In this document: positions 9,701-18,899 of the stretch, piece by piece
Numbering within the stretch: the first letter of the stretch is position 1
How the letters are laid out: each line of letters starts with the position of its first letter
Source: Tessaracoccus oleiagri
Lineage (GTDB): Bacteria > Actinomycetota > Actinomycetes > Propionibacteriales > Propionibacteriaceae
NCBI RefSeq assembly: GCF_900103275.1
Contig: NZ_FNGP01000001.1
Coordinates: 1-64,000, forward strand
DNA length: 64,000 nt
Direction: 5' to 3'
Notes under the pieces: generated by a model
What the model was told of the DNA's origin: nothing
The model's database searches: none
The model's input: only the letters and a program-made list of their open reading frames with translations
Made by a program: the position numbers and the translations under genes

Positions 9701-9758
9701 ACCAGCGTTCGCACCGTGTACCTGCCTTGCAGCGCAGGTACTCAGTGCGAACGCTGGT
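9701..9758. terminator. large nested hairpin between convergent genes
   Basis: The outer 14-bp arms (9701-9714 and 9745-9758) are perfect inverted repeats. Inside lies a second inverted repeat around GTACCTGC/GCAGGTAC. It sits between the UDP-glucose dehydrogenase stop and the FMN reductase stop, so it probably terminates transcription from both sides. Confidence 0.6.
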
Positions 9759-9781
9759 GTCGTTAGCGGGGGCTTCCGCGA

Positions 9782-10345
9782 TCAGGCGGCCTGCATCTCC
9801 GGACGCAGCTCGATCGCCTGGTTGATGCGCTTGCCGAGCGCCGTGAGCTCGGCCCCGTAGCCGGCGACCATCGGCTCGACGCTCAGGCCCTCGTCGGTCA
9901 TGTGCTCACCGAAGGACATGAGGACCGGGCCCTCGAGGACGTTCATCTTGACGTTGCCCATGATCGTCTCGAGCTGCGGCACGGCGCGACCTGCGCCGCC
10001 CCAGCCGTAGCCGACGACGGCGGCAACCTTGCCGTCCCACTCGTGGAACAGGGTGTCGATCGCGTTCTTCGCCGCGGCGGTGTAGCCGCCGTTGTACTCG
10101 GGCGTCAGGAAGACGACGGCGTCGGCCGGCTTCACAACCTCGGACCAGGCCTGGGTGCTGGGCTCGGTGTACTTGCCCATCGCGGGCATCTCGGGCTCGT
10201 CGAGGAACGGCAGCGCGACCTCGCGGAGGTCGACGATCTCGACGTCGCAGCCGGCGCCCTGCGCGATGAGCGGCGCGACGGCCGCGGCGATGTCGACCCC
10301 GTTGCGACGGGGGCGGGTGCTGGTGACGATGAGCTTGATGGCCAT
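9782..10345 (-). CDS. NAD(P)H-dependent FMN reductase family protein
   Basis: A 187-residue flavodoxin-fold oxidoreductase of the NADPH-dependent FMN reductase (SsuE/azoreductase/quinone reductase) family. Visible are the N-terminal phosphate-binding segment TSTRPRRNG, the flavin-binding turn TPEYNGGYTAAAKNAIDTL that defines the family, and GYGWGGAGRA. It probably reduces FMN or quinones in the cytoplasm. An AGGAG ribosome-binding site precedes the ATG, so unlike many neighbours this gene has a leader. Confidence 0.85.
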   Translation of the reverse strand: MAIKLIVTSTRPRRNGVDIAAAVAPLIAQGAGCDVEIVDLREVALPFLDEPEMPAMGKYTEPSTQAWSEVVKPADAVVFLTPEYNGGYTAAAKNAIDTLFHEWDGKVAAVVGYGWGGAGRAVPQLETIMGNVKMNVLEGPVLMSFGEHMTDEGLSVEPMVAGYGAELTALGKRINQAIELRPEMQAA

Positions 10346-10420
10346 GCGGGCTGACTCCTAAGTAGTTTAACTTTCAACCGTTAGGACAACAGTAGCCGCC
10401 GAAGTCTCACCGATGCAAAC

Positions 10421-11041
10421 TCACTCCCCGTCGTACGGGGGTACGCGCTGCGTGAAGAGGTCCCACTCCATCTTGAGGTTGGCGAACAGCTCGCGCACCG
10501 AGCCGGCCACCCAGTTCAGCGGGTAGCGGTAGCGCATGGTCGTGTCCCCCACGGCCACCGCGTCCACACCGACCGTGCGGCAGATGGTGACCGCCCGCCG
10601 CACGTGGTAGTCCTGCGACAGGACGGTGACGGCGTCGGCGCCGTAGACGTCCCGGGCGCGTACGCAGGAGTCGTAGGTGTCCAGGCCGCCCGGATCCTCG
10701 ACGACGGCGTCGTCCGGCACGCCGTGCTCCACGAGGTACTCCCGCATGACCCGAGGCTGGTCGTATGACGCCGGGCTCCCGTCGCCGGTGACGATGATCG
10801 TCTCGATCTCGCCCCGCTCGTACAGCGCGACGGCGAGGTCCAGCCTGGCGGCGACGAACGCCGACGGTCCCGACGGGTGCACACGCGCCCCCAGCACCAT
10901 GGCCGTGGGGTGCGCGGGCACCTCGCCGAGGTCGTACACCCGCTCCCAGGACGCGACCACCACGTGGATGGCGGCCAGCATCACGGGCAGCGCCAAGCCG
11001 GCGAGCGCCAGCCCGACGATTCTCCGGATCCGGTCAGGCAC
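10421..11041 (-). CDS. SanA/YdcF-family (DUF218) membrane-anchored protein
   Basis: A 206-residue protein with one N-terminal membrane segment (about residues 9-28) and a DUF218 domain: [53 protein letters not shown] and [11 protein letters not shown]. SanA-type proteins are linked to envelope barrier function and vancomycin tolerance; no reaction is established. The GTG start overlaps the end of pgi by 8 nt (GTGCCTGA), so translation is probably coupled to pgi. Confidence 0.82.
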   Translation of the reverse strand: MPDRIRRIVGLALAGLALPVMLAAIHVVVASWERVYDLGEVPAHPTAMVLGARVHPSGPSAFVAARLDLAVALYERGEIETIIVTGDGSPASYDQPRVMREYLVEHGVPDDAVVEDPGGLDTYDSCVRARDVYGADAVTVLSQDYHVRRAVTICRTVGVDAVAVGDTTMRYRYPLNWVAGSVRELFANLKMEWDLFTQRVPPYDGE

Positions 11042-12707
11042 GCTGCCCCAGGTACCACTTCAGGAGCATCTGCGTGGAGGGGTCCTGCTTCGCCAGCGCC
11101 TCTTCGTCGCCGTTCACGGCCGGCGCGATCTCCAAGGCCAGCTTCTTGCCGAGCTCGACGCCCCACTGGTCGAACGAGTCGATGCCCCAGACCACGCCCT
11201 GCACGAACGTGATGTGCTCGTAGAGCGCAATCAGCTGCCCCACGACGGACGGGGTGAGTGCGGGCGCGAGGATCGACGTCGTCGGCTTGTTGCCGGCGAA
11301 GACGCGGGCAGGGACGATGTCCTCGGCCGTCCCCTCGGCCCGCACCTCCTCCTCGGTCTTGCCGAAGGCCAGCGCGGCGGTCTGCGCGAAGAAGTTGGCG
11401 AGGAACAGCGCGTGGACGTCCTCGTCGCCGTCCTTCAGCGGGCGGGCGGGGTTGGCCACGGCGATGAAGTCGGCCGGGATCACGCGGGTGCCCTGGTGGA
11501 TCAGCTGGTAGAACGCGTGCTGGCCGTTCGTGCCCGGCTCGCCCCAGAAGATCTCGCCGGTGTCGGTGGTGACCGGCGTGCCGTCCCAGCGCACCGACTT
11601 GCCGTTGGACTCCATCGTGAGCTGCTGCAGGTAGGCCGGGAAGCGGTGGAGGTACTGGGCGTACGGCAGCACCGCGTGCGAGTGGGCGTCGAAGAAGTTG
11701 ACGTACCAGACGTTGAGCAGGCCCATCAGCAGCGGCACGTTGCGTTCGGACGCGGTGGTGCGGAAGTGCTCGTCGACGGCGTGGAAGCCGGCGAGGAAGT
11801 CGCGGAACCCGTCCATCCCGATCGCGATGGCGACGGAGAGGCCGACGGCCGAGTCGACGGAGTACCGACCGCCCACCCAGTCCCAGAAGCCGAACGCGTT
11901 GGCGGGGTCGATGCCGAAGTCGGCGACCTTGTCCAGCGCGGTGGAGACGGCGACGAAGTGCTTGGCGACCGCTGCCTGCCGCGCCTCGTCGTCATCCGCT
12001 ACGGCGCCCCGTGCCACTAGCCCGTCCAGCAGCCAGGTCCGCGCGAGGCGGGCGTTGGTGAGGGTCTCCAGCGTGGTGAAGGTCTTGGACGCGACGATGA
12101 ACAGCGTCGTCTCGGGGTCGAGGTCCGCGGTCTTCTCGTAGACGTCGGAGGGGTCGATGTTGGAGACGAACCGCGCGGTGAGGCCGTCCTGCTTGTACGG
12201 GATCAGGGCCTCGTAGACCATGACCGGGCCGAGGTCGGAACCGCCGATACCGATGTTGACGACGGTCTCGATGCGCTTGCCGGTCACCCCGACCCACTCG
12301 CCCGAGCGGACCTTGTCCACGAAGGCGCCCATCCGGTCGAGGACCTCGTGGACGTCGGCGACGACGTCCTGGCCGTCGACCTCGAGCTTCGCGTCGCGTG
12401 GCAGGCGGAGCGCGGTGTGCAGCACGGCGCGGTCCTCGGTGACGTTGATGTGCTGACCGGAGAACATGGCGTCGCGACGCTCGGGCAGCTTCACCTCTTC
12501 GGCGAGGCGCAGCAGCGCGGCGATCACCTCACGGGTGACCAGGTTCTTGGAGAGGTCCACGCGGAGGTCGGCGACGTCGAACGTCAGGTCCGCGGCGCGG
12601 CTCACGTCCTCGTCGAACCATGCACGGAGATCGGGCCGGAGGTCCTGCTTGAGCTGGGCCAGCGCGGTCCAGGCGGCGGTGGAGGTGGCATCAACTGGCT
12701 TCGTCAT
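11034..12707 (-). CDS. pgi: glucose-6-phosphate isomerase
   Basis: A 557-residue glycolytic enzyme interconverting glucose 6-phosphate and fructose 6-phosphate. It carries the SIS-type signatures [16 protein letters not shown] and [14 protein letters not shown], the WDWVGGRYS segment and a catalytic [11 protein letters not shown] region. The length matches bacterial Pgi of the E. coli type. It is cotranscribed with the downstream SanA-like gene. Its ATG lies 7 nt downstream of TAGGCT on the minus strand with no ribosome-binding site. Confidence 0.95.
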   Translation of the reverse strand: MTKPVDATSTAAWTALAQLKQDLRPDLRAWFDEDVSRAADLTFDVADLRVDLSKNLVTREVIAALLRLAEEVKLPERRDAMFSGQHINVTEDRAVLHTALRLPRDAKLEVDGQDVVADVHEVLDRMGAFVDKVRSGEWVGVTGKRIETVVNIGIGGSDLGPVMVYEALIPYKQDGLTARFVSNIDPSDVYEKTADLDPETTLFIVASKTFTTLETLTNARLARTWLLDGLVARGAVADDDEARQAAVAKHFVAVSTALDKVADFGIDPANAFGFWDWVGGRYSVDSAVGLSVAIAIGMDGFRDFLAGFHAVDEHFRTTASERNVPLLMGLLNVWYVNFFDAHSHAVLPYAQYLHRFPAYLQQLTMESNGKSVRWDGTPVTTDTGEIFWGEPGTNGQHAFYQLIHQGTRVIPADFIAVANPARPLKDGDEDVHALFLANFFAQTAALAFGKTEEEVRAEGTAEDIVPARVFAGNKPTTSILAPALTPSVVGQLIALYEHITFVQGVVWGIDSFDQWGVELGKKLALEIAPAVNGDEEALAKQDPSTQMLLKWYLGQRA

Positions 12708-12714
12708 GAGCCCA

Positions 12715-12720
12715 AGCCTA
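12715..12720 (-). promoter_or_regulatory. pgi: -10 box of a probable leaderless promoter (TAGGCT)
   Basis: On the minus strand TAGGCT is followed by 7 nt and the pgi ATG at 12707. Confidence 0.5.
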
Positions 12721-12730
12721 GGCCTGCGAT

Positions 12731-12772
12731 GCCGCCGGGGGCGTCCGCTGGTCGCGAACGCCCCCGGGGCGG
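12731..12772 (-). terminator. GC-rich terminator-like hairpin
   Basis: Near-complementary arms at 12731-12744 and 12758-12772 lie just after the stop of the SH3-domain gene. No T-run follows, which is common in GC-rich actinobacteria. Confidence 0.55.
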
Positions 12773-12787
12773 AATCGGTGGAGGGGG

Positions 12788-13855
12788 TCAGCCCACCGAG
12801 ACGTGCACGTGGTCGTAGTGGTTGGCGCTCGCCGACCCGCGGTCCGACATGGAGCGCCAGCCCTCGGAGGCGCGTTGCGCGGTCCAGATCTTCTGCGCGT
12901 AGATCACCTCGATGACGCCCAGGCGCGAGGCGTTGTCGCGCACCCAGCGCGCCACCTCCCAGCCGGCCTCGCCGGAGATCATGGCGTCGATGGCCTGGCC
13001 GGATGAGTGGTAGGAGCCGCCGCCGGACCGGTAGCCGCCGTAGCTGCTGATGTTCGGGAACTCGTTGCAGATGGCGCGCAGCGCGTTCACGGTGCGGTCG
13101 GTGAGTCCCGACTCGACGCTCGCGGCCGCCGCGCAGGACTCCGTCGACACGCCGGAGGCGTCGGACTCGCGCGATTCCTGAGAAGCCTGAGAAGTCTCAG
13201 CGGATTCGCGCCTCGGCTCGGGAGCGGGCTCCTCGTCGTCCAGGTACTTGTTGGAGATGAACCCGACTCGCTCGCCGATGCGGGCCTGCTGCCAGCGGTC
13301 GTCAACGACGACGTTCGTGACGGTCACCCCGCGGCCGGCAGCCAGCGAGGTGACGACGCCGAACGTCGTGCCGGGGCCCGTACGCACGTTCACCGGGTTC
13401 GTGGTCCACATCTCCCCCACGACCTCACCGAGGGGCGGCGTCTCGACGGGCTTCGGCGACGGGGCGGCCGAGGTCGGCGAGGGTTCAGGGGACGGGGTCG
13501 GCGACGGCGTGGCACTCGGGGAGGCACTCGGCGACGGGGACGCGCTGGGCGTCGGCGAGGGGCTCGGCGAAACGGAAGCCTCGGACAGCGGGCGCAGCGC
13601 GGGGCGCAGGTCCGCCCGGCTCGCCGAATCCTCCCGCGCCGCCTGCACGTGCTCGGAGGGGACGGTCATGGTCGGGTCGGTGCGGTCCTGGGCACGGTCG
13701 ATCATGGGCGCGGTGATGAACGACGCCACGAGGGCCGCCACCACCAGCACGGCGGACAAGGCGAGCAGCACACGCGTCCGCCTAGGCGAGTGTACCGACG
13801 CCATTGCCGGCCGGTCGATGCTCTCGACCTCTTCGATAGCGCGTCGTGGGTTCAC
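12788..13855 (-). CDS. membrane-anchored SH3b protein with VldE/ARB_07466-like C-terminal domain
   Basis: This 355-residue envelope protein has a cytoplasmic N-terminus, one membrane segment (about 29-50) and a long Ser/Pro repeat linker (about 95-140). A bacterial SH3 domain follows ([16 protein letters not shown]...GFISNKYL). The C-terminal domain begins at [17 protein letters not shown] and ends in [11 protein letters not shown]; its [11 protein letters not shown] and DHVHVS motifs are the histidine/aspartate signature of the ARB_07466-like family, related in appearance to M15 peptidases. A cell-wall role is inferred; hydrolase activity is unproven. The GTG start has AGGAG 7 nt upstream. 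Confidence 0.75.
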   Translation of the reverse strand: MNPRRAIEEVESIDRPAMASVHSPRRTRVLLALSAVLVVAALVASFITAPMIDRAQDRTDPTMTVPSEHVQAAREDSASRADLRPALRPLSEASVSPSPSPTPSASPSPSASPSATPSPTPSPEPSPTSAAPSPKPVETPPLGEVVGEMWTTNPVNVRTGPGTTFGVVTSLAAGRGVTVTNVVVDDRWQQARIGERVGFISNKYLDDEEPAPEPRRESAETSQASQESRESDASGVSTESCAAAASVESGLTDRTVNALRAICNEFPNISSYGGYRSGGGSYHSSGQAIDAMISGEAGWEVARWVRDNASRLGVIEVIYAQKIWTAQRASEGWRSMSDRGSASANHYDHVHVSVG

Positions 13856-13886
13856 GCGGGCTCCTATCCTGAGAAACTTTCAGTAA

Positions 13887-13914
13887 GTATTAAGGATCGG
13901 GAATCCCAAATCAA
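13887..13914 (-). promoter_or_regulatory. promoter TTGATT-16-TAATAC
   Basis: On the minus strand a -35-like TTGATT (13909-13914) and -10-like TAATAC (13887-13892) are separated by 16 nt. They drive the SH3-domain gene with a leader that contains AGGAG. Confidence 0.5.
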
Positions 13915-13952
13915 ATCGACGCCACGGGGTACAGTGCCTCTGTAGTTTTTCG

Positions 13953-15113
13953 GTGGGGAGCCTCACGAGGTCGGTCACGAAAGGGAGTTCCGACATCACG
14001 AAGCCTCGATACGCGCGCAGCTTGGGCTGGGCGCTCAGCATCGCCGTCGCCTGCCTCGCACTGTTCGCGGGTCATGCCTCGGCAGGCCAGACGCAGTTGG
14101 AGATTCGCGTCGAGCTGACTCGTGACATGGTGGTCACGGTTGCCGGCGCGCTCGGTGATGAGCAGGGTCGCGCTATCAAGCAGGCTCCGGTGACCGCATT
14201 CATCGACGACCGGCCGGTCGCCGATGCCGTCACGCGCGGCAACGGCCAGTTCGCCATGGAGTTCGCGATCCCGTCGGACCTGCGCAGCGGCAACCGCCAG
14301 TTGTGGGTCAGGTTCGCCGGCGACGGCCCCGACTCCCCCGCCCAGGCGAGCGTCACATTGGCCCTCGGCTCCGGGGCAACCACCGGCAACCCACCTCCCG
14401 CGTCGGCACCCGAACCGGCGCCGCAACAACCCTCCGGCGCGCCCGCTCCTGCCCCGGCCCCCGCGCCCTCCCCGAAGCCGGTGGCGCCCCCCACGCTCAC
14501 CGCGGAGGCCGACGACACCGCCCCGCGCAACGGCTCTGTCGTGACGCTCAGTGGGCTGCTGCTCACGGGCGACGGCCAGCCACTCGTCGGCGCCGGCATC
14601 GACGTGCTCGACCCGGGCGGCGAGGTGCCCGACTCCTTCACCCTCACGGGGGCCGACGGCCGCTTCACCACCTACTACGCGGTGCCCTCGGCGCAGCGGG
14701 AGCCCATGGAACTCACGGTGCGGTTCCCCGGCGCGGAGGGCTTCCCGTCTGCGAAGGCGTCGGTGAAGCTCGCAGTCCGCGTCCTCGAGACCGCAAGCCC
14801 GACGCCGAGCCCGTCGCCCAGCCCCGAACCGTCACCCGCCGCCTCGGAGGTGGCCACCGCGGAGAGCATCATCACCGAGGTGACCAGCGCCCCCACCGTA
14901 GAGGCCGAAAGCGAAGATCCGTCCCTGATGACAGGCTGGGTGGTCGGCGCCGTGTTCGTCGTCGGCGCCACGGTGACGATCATCGCGTCGATGGTGGGGC
15001 TGAGCGCGCTGCGCCGCATCAACGTGCCTGGCGGGCCGGATCCGGACGCGGAGTTCGAATTTTTCGAGGACGACGACGCGCTGGTCGGCTCACGAGGACG
15101 CCGCGGCTACTGA
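13953..15113 (+). CDS. secreted, membrane-anchored surface protein with Ig/CarboxypepD-like repeats
   Basis: A signal peptide (SLGWALSIAVACLALFAGHASA) precedes two related beta-sandwich modules, one with VTVAGALGDEQGRAIKQAPVTAFIDD and one with VTLSGLLLTGDGQPLVGAGIDVLD. They are separated by an Ala/Pro-rich linker. A second Pro/Ser linker, one membrane segment (MTGWVVGAVFVVGATVTIIASMVG split across about residues 326-348) and a short acidic cytoplasmic tail follow. The architecture is that of a wall-spanning structural or adhesive protein; I see no enzyme motif. The start is uncertain: the GTG at 13953 has no ribosome-binding site, while GGGAG at 13984 precedes an in-frame ATC (13995) at good spacing. 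The 3' end overlaps the convergent next gene by 24 nt. Confidence 0.72.
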   Translation: MGSLTRSVTKGSSDITKPRYARSLGWALSIAVACLALFAGHASAGQTQLEIRVELTRDMVVTVAGALGDEQGRAIKQAPVTAFIDDRPVADAVTRGNGQFAMEFAIPSDLRSGNRQLWVRFAGDGPDSPAQASVTLALGSGATTGNPPPASAPEPAPQQPSGAPAPAPAPAPSPKPVAPPTLTAEADDTAPRNGSVVTLSGLLLTGDGQPLVGAGIDVLDPGGEVPDSFTLTGADGRFTTYYAVPSAQREPMELTVRFPGAEGFPSAKASVKLAVRVLETASPTPSPSPSPEPSPAASEVATAESIITEVTSAPTVEAESEDPSLMTGWVVGAVFVVGATVTIIASMVGLSALRRINVPGGPDPDAEFEFFEDDDALVGSRGRRGY

Positions 15114-15719
15114 TCCCCGGTGCTCCACCGCCCGCTGGGCCGCCTTCCTGAACGACGCGCAGCGGTCGCGCAGCTGGCCGAGGTCGCCACCGTCCACCGC
15201 ATCGCCCAGCAGGGTCGCGTCGACGCACGCCGCCGGGGACCCGTGCTTCATCCACTCTCCGGCCGCGAACGCCCCGACGCCGCCCATGGGGATCACCCGC
15301 TCCGCGAGCCCGACGCGGGCGAGGTGCCCGGCCATCACGTGCCCGACGATGTCCGCGGGCCACAGCAGTGCACCGGTCAGCCCGAGCTCCAGCACGGCGC
15401 GCACCTCGAGGTGCGTCGTCGCCGAACCGAACACGGTGAGTCCCTCACTATCGGCGTACCACGCCAGCTCCCTGTCGACGACGTCGGCGAGGACGAACTC
15501 GGCGCCGGCACCGTGGGCCGCCTCCAATCCCTCCCGGTCGGCCACCTGCCAGGCACCGAACACCGCGCGGGGTCCGAACACCTGCCCCAACTCCCGCAGG
15601 GAATCCACCGGGGCGGCGAACACCGGCAACTGCTCCTGGACCAGCACTTCCACCACCCCGACCAGGTCGTCGATGTCGGCGGCGGGCAGGCAGGTCACGA
15701 TTCCAGAGGGGACGGTCAT
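15090..15719 (-). CDS. KDPG/KHG aldolase-like protein lacking the Schiff-base lysine
   Basis: A 209-residue protein with the overall pattern of the 2-keto-3-deoxy-6-phosphogluconate aldolase barrel: VEVLVQEQLPVFAAPVDSL, AHGAGAEFVLADVVDRE, FGSATTHLEVRAVLELGLTG and IPMGGVGAFAAGEWMKHG. In active aldolases of this fold the motif KLFPA/KFFPA carries the catalytic lysine; here the matching place reads LLWPADIVG with no lysine. This suggests a non-aldolase role or a changed chemistry. The ATG at 15719 lies 6 nt after CAGAAT on the minus strand, a leaderless arrangement. It overlaps the convergent surface-protein gene by 24 nt. Confidence 0.55.
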   Translation of the reverse strand: MTVPSGIVTCLPAADIDDLVGVVEVLVQEQLPVFAAPVDSLRELGQVFGPRAVFGAWQVADREGLEAAHGAGAEFVLADVVDRELAWYADSEGLTVFGSATTHLEVRAVLELGLTGALLWPADIVGHVMAGHLARVGLAERVIPMGGVGAFAAGEWMKHGSPAACVDATLLGDAVDGGDLGQLRDRCASFRKAAQRAVEHRGSVAAASS

Positions 15720-15907
15720 GGGGACATTCTGCCGGACCGACGTCGCCTCCGGTTCACGCGTCGATCCCTCGCACGTCTTCGAGCGCCGACCCGCGTCCGT
15801 GGGCGAAGATCCGCGGTCGGCTCCCCCGATCACGGCGATCGAGGCCTGACGGACGGTAACGTTGCGCGAGGCCGGGACGCGTCACCGGCGCGCGGGAGGA
15901 GGCCGGG

Positions 15908-16777
15908 ATGGCCGTCGTATGGACGATCGCGGGGATTGCGCTGATCGTGATCGGGTTGCGCGACATGTTTCACAGCCTCCTGCACCCTCGTGGCAGCGGT
16001 GCAGTGAGCAATGCACTGATGTCCTGGCTTTGGGGACTGTCCCGACGGTCGGGACATCGCCTCGGCTCCGCGGCAGGACCCGCGGGGATGGTCTCTGCCG
16101 TCATCGCCTGGGTCCTGTTGCAGGCCGTGGGTTGGGCCCTGGTGTATCTCCCCCACGTGCCCCACGGCTTCTCCTACTCCCCGGGCATCGAGCCGACCCG
16201 GTACTTCCCGGCCGCCGAGGCCCTCTACATCTCGTTGGTCAGCCTCGCGACGCTCGGTTTCGGCGACGTCGTGCCCACCGATCCGTGGCTGCGGGCGTTC
16301 GCGCCACTCCAGGCGCTCACCGGCTTCGCCCTATTGACGGTGTCCTTGACCTGGTTCACGCAGGTGTTCCCGCCGGTCGCGCGCAGGCGTGCCCTGGCGC
16401 TGCACCTCAACGCATTGGCCGAGAGCGGGTATGCCGAGCGGCTGGACGAAGAGGGTGCGGACTTCGCTGACCAGGTCCTCATGGAGTTGGCGAGGGAGAT
16501 CAACACGACGACGGTGGACCTCACGCAGCATTCAGAGAGCTACTACTTCCGCGAGGATGACCCCGCGATGTCCCTCGCGCGTCAACTGCCCTACGTCCTG
16601 ACGCTCGGGGATGCGGCAGCAACTTGCCGCGGGGACAGGTCGGTCGCCGGCACCGCCCTTACGCAGTCGGTGGAGCACCTGGCCCGGACGCTCCACGGCT
16701 TCGTGGAGAGCGGCGACGACACGAAGGAGATCCTCGACGCCTACGCCGCCGACCAACGGCGCACTCCCCGGGCCTGA
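15908..16777 (+). CDS. two-pore-helix potassium channel family protein
   Basis: A 289-residue ion channel with an N-terminal membrane helix (residues 1-20), another at about 60-80, a pore loop with the K+ selectivity filter TLGFGD near residue 115, and a following helix (FAPLQALTGFALLTVSLTWF). The C-terminal half is cytoplasmic and largely helical, without a recognisable RCK/TrkA-N domain. The family (Ion_trans_2) passes K+ across the cytoplasmic membrane. A strong GGGAGGAGG site precedes the ATG, so the start is well supported. Confidence 0.8.
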   Translation: MAVVWTIAGIALIVIGLRDMFHSLLHPRGSGAVSNALMSWLWGLSRRSGHRLGSAAGPAGMVSAVIAWVLLQAVGWALVYLPHVPHGFSYSPGIEPTRYFPAAEALYISLVSLATLGFGDVVPTDPWLRAFAPLQALTGFALLTVSLTWFTQVFPPVARRRALALHLNALAESGYAERLDEEGADFADQVLMELAREINTTTVDLTQHSESYYFREDDPAMSLARQLPYVLTLGDAAATCRGDRSVAGTALTQSVEHLARTLHGFVESGDDTKEILDAYAADQRRTPRA

Positions 16778-16887
16778 CCTTCAAAGAACACCCGAGGATC
16801 ACCACCATGACCAGATCCTGCCGTTCCAGCGGAGCATCGCTGAGGGTGCGGCGCTGGTCACCCCAGCGCGACGGGGTCCCCGGCAAT

Positions 16888-16893
16888 TAGAAT
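16888..16893 (+). promoter_or_regulatory. -10 box of a probable leaderless promoter (TAGAAT)
   Basis: TAGAAT is followed by 8 nt and the GTG at 16902. Confidence 0.5.
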
Positions 16894-16901
16894 CGGCTTT
16901 C

Positions 16902-18260
16902 GTGGAGAAAACCCTGACCCGTACCGAACGCCTCGACCGCCTTCCGTACACCCGCAAGCACAACAAGCTGCTGTTCGGCTCCGGCGTCGGTTGGGCGCTC
17001 GACGCGATGGACGTCGGCCTCATCTCGTTCATCATGGCCGCGCTCATCAGCGAGTGGAACCTGGGCCGGGTGGAGCAGTCCGCGCTGGTCTCCGTCGGCT
17101 TCATCGGCATGGCGGTGGGCGCCTCGGTGGGCGGCCTGCTCGCCGACCGCATCGGCCGCCGTCAGGTGTTCGCCCTCACCCTGCTCGTCTACGGCGTCGC
17201 CACCGGGCTCTCGGCGCTCTCGACCGGGCTGGTGATGCTGATCGCGCTGCGCTTCATCGTCGGCCTCGGGCTCGGCGGCGAGCTGCCCGTCGCGTCGACG
17301 CTGGTCAGCGAGTTCGCGCCGAAACGGATCCGCGGTCGCGTGGTCGTGGCACTGGAGTCGTTCTGGGCGGTCGGCTGGCTGGCGGCCGCCGTCGTCGGCT
17401 ACTTCCTGGTGCCGCTCGAGAACGGCTGGCGCTGGGCCCTCGCGCTCGGCGCGATCCCGGCGGTGTGGTCGATCGTGATCCGGCTGGGGCTGCCGGAGTC
17501 GGTGCGGTTCCTCGAGAGCAAGGGTCGCCACGCGGAGGCGGAGAACATCGTCGCCGAGCTGGAGCGCACGGCCGGGATCACCCCGCCGGACGAGCCCGTG
17601 GACACCGAGCACTCCAAGGCCGCGAAGACGACGATGGGCGAGCTGTTCGGGCCGCGGTTCCGCCGGCGGACGATCGCGCTGTGGCTCACCTGGTTCGGCG
17701 TCAACTTCTCCTACTACGGCGCCTTCATCTGGATCCCCACCCTCCTCCACGAGGGCGGGCTCACCCTCGTGAAGAGCTTCGAATTCACCCTGCTGATGAC
17801 GCTCGCGCAGCTGCCGGGCTACCTCGTCGCCGCGATCCTCATCGAGGTGTGGGGGCGCCGGGCGACCCTGGTGTCGTTCCTCGGCGGCTCGGCGCTCTCC
17901 GCCGTCTGCTTCGGCTTCGCCCCGGCCATCGCTGAGGCGATCGCGCCTGGTTCGGACAGCTGGCAGTACGGGGTGGCGATGCTCTTCGGCTCCCTGCTGA
18001 GCTTCTTCAACCTCGGCGCGTGGGGCGCCCTCTACGCCATCACGCCCGAGGTCTACCCGACGACCGGCCGCGCCTCCGGTGCCGGAGCGGCCACGGCGTT
18101 CGGCCGGGTCGCCGCCATGCTGGCACCGATCCTGGTGCCCATCATCGTCGTCGCCGGCCTAGGTGTCCTGTTCGCCGTCTTCGGCGCCATGTTCCTGCTC
18201 GCCATGGTGGCGGCCTGGTTCCTGCCCGAGAACAAGGGCAAGGCGCTCGCGGAATACTGA
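16902..18260 (+). CDS. MFS transporter (sugar-porter/NiaP-like subgroup)
   Basis: A 452-residue major facilitator with 12 predicted hydrophobic segments. Characteristic loops are GWALDAMDVGLISFIMAAL in helix 1, LLADRIGRRQVFALTL (the loop 2-3 signature) and GLGLGGELPVASTLVSEFAPKRIRGR. The second half contains EVWGRRATLVSFLGG and YAITPEVYPTTGRASGAG. This set is typical of MFS proteins related to the niacin transporter NiaP and aromatic-acid/H+ symporters; the substrate cannot be assigned. The GTG start is chosen because TAGAAT lies 8 nt upstream. Confidence 0.85.
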   Translation: MEKTLTRTERLDRLPYTRKHNKLLFGSGVGWALDAMDVGLISFIMAALISEWNLGRVEQSALVSVGFIGMAVGASVGGLLADRIGRRQVFALTLLVYGVATGLSALSTGLVMLIALRFIVGLGLGGELPVASTLVSEFAPKRIRGRVVVALESFWAVGWLAAAVVGYFLVPLENGWRWALALGAIPAVWSIVIRLGLPESVRFLESKGRHAEAENIVAELERTAGITPPDEPVDTEHSKAAKTTMGELFGPRFRRRTIALWLTWFGVNFSYYGAFIWIPTLLHEGGLTLVKSFEFTLLMTLAQLPGYLVAAILIEVWGRRATLVSFLGGSALSAVCFGFAPAIAEAIAPGSDSWQYGVAMLFGSLLSFFNLGAWGALYAITPEVYPTTGRASGAGAATAFGRVAAMLAPILVPIIVVAGLGVLFAVFGAMFLLAMVAAWFLPENKGKALAEY

Positions 18261-18266
18261 CCCGGC

Positions 18267-18827
18267 TCAGGCCTTCAGCCGCGACTTCACGTCGACGCCG
18301 CTCTCCAGCGAGAGGTGCGCGGCGACGAGGCGCGCCACCATCCGTGCGGGCTCGGTCGTGGCGCGTCGGTGGAGATCGACGCACCAGTCGGTGAGGCGCC
18401 CGAGCTCTCCTCGCAGTGACTCGAACTGCGCCATGCGTGCCGCCTTCGCCGCCTCCGCGTCGCCGTCCTCCCACGCCGCGGCCTCCTCGGCGCACCTGTC
18501 CCCGGCCGCGTCGAAGACGCCGGCGAGCGTTGGGTCGTGGGCCCCGGCGAGGTCCTCCCGAAGTGCGGCGCGCTCCGCATCGGCGTCGACGCTGCGCCGG
18601 CGCTCGAACACGTCGCGGCGGCTGGGGATGACGTCGGTGAACGGGTTCGTGTCGCCGACGAAATGGCTCGCGTCGGCGACCTCCCGGCCCAACCTGCCGT
18701 CCGTCGCGCGCGCCACGAGGTCGTCGGTGGCTGGCCCCACCAGCGTGCCCATGAGCCCCCACAGCTGCGCCCGGTGCCGGGCGTAACGGGCCATCGTCGA
18801 CATGGTGTTGGCATCGGGAAGCGTCAT
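18267..18827 (-). CDS. hypothetical protein, 186 aa
   Basis: A soluble, mostly helical, acidic protein rich in Ala, Arg and Asp, beginning MTLPDANTMS and ending SGVDVKSRLKA. It has no signal peptide, membrane segment or recognisable catalytic motif. Weak similarity in style to TorD-type helical chaperones (aromatic-rich N-terminal helix AQLWGLMGTLV) is not enough for a call. It ends 6 nt from the stop of the convergent MFS gene and is divergent from the DUF6457 gene. Its ATG has TAGGCT 6 nt upstream on the minus strand. Confidence 0.6.
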   Translation of the reverse strand: MTLPDANTMSTMARYARHRAQLWGLMGTLVGPATDDLVARATDGRLGREVADASHFVGDTNPFTDVIPSRRDVFERRRSVDADAERAALREDLAGAHDPTLAGVFDAAGDRCAEEAAAWEDGDAEAAKAARMAQFESLRGELGRLTDWCVDLHRRATTEPARMVARLVAAHLSLESGVDVKSRLKA

Positions 18828-18833
18828 AACCGA

Positions 18834-18839
18834 AGCCTA
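18834..18839 (-). promoter_or_regulatory. -10 box of a probable leaderless promoter (TAGGCT)
   Basis: On the minus strand TAGGCT is followed by 6 nt and the ATG at 18827. Confidence 0.5.
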
Positions 18840-18899
18840 TCGACGGGTCCGGAGAGGCGGACGTTAGGGTGGTCGGAGAACACCGACGAGGAGACTGCA

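Noticed and set aside
12788-13914. c-di-AMP riboswitch upstream of the SH3/cell-wall genes
   Set aside because: The leader before the SH3 gene is about 30-60 nt and shows none of the ydaO consensus; the glucosaminidase leader is also too short.
18267-18827. TorD-type chaperone assignment
   Set aside because: The helical character fits, but no conserved TorD motif is visible and no molybdoenzyme operon adjoins it.
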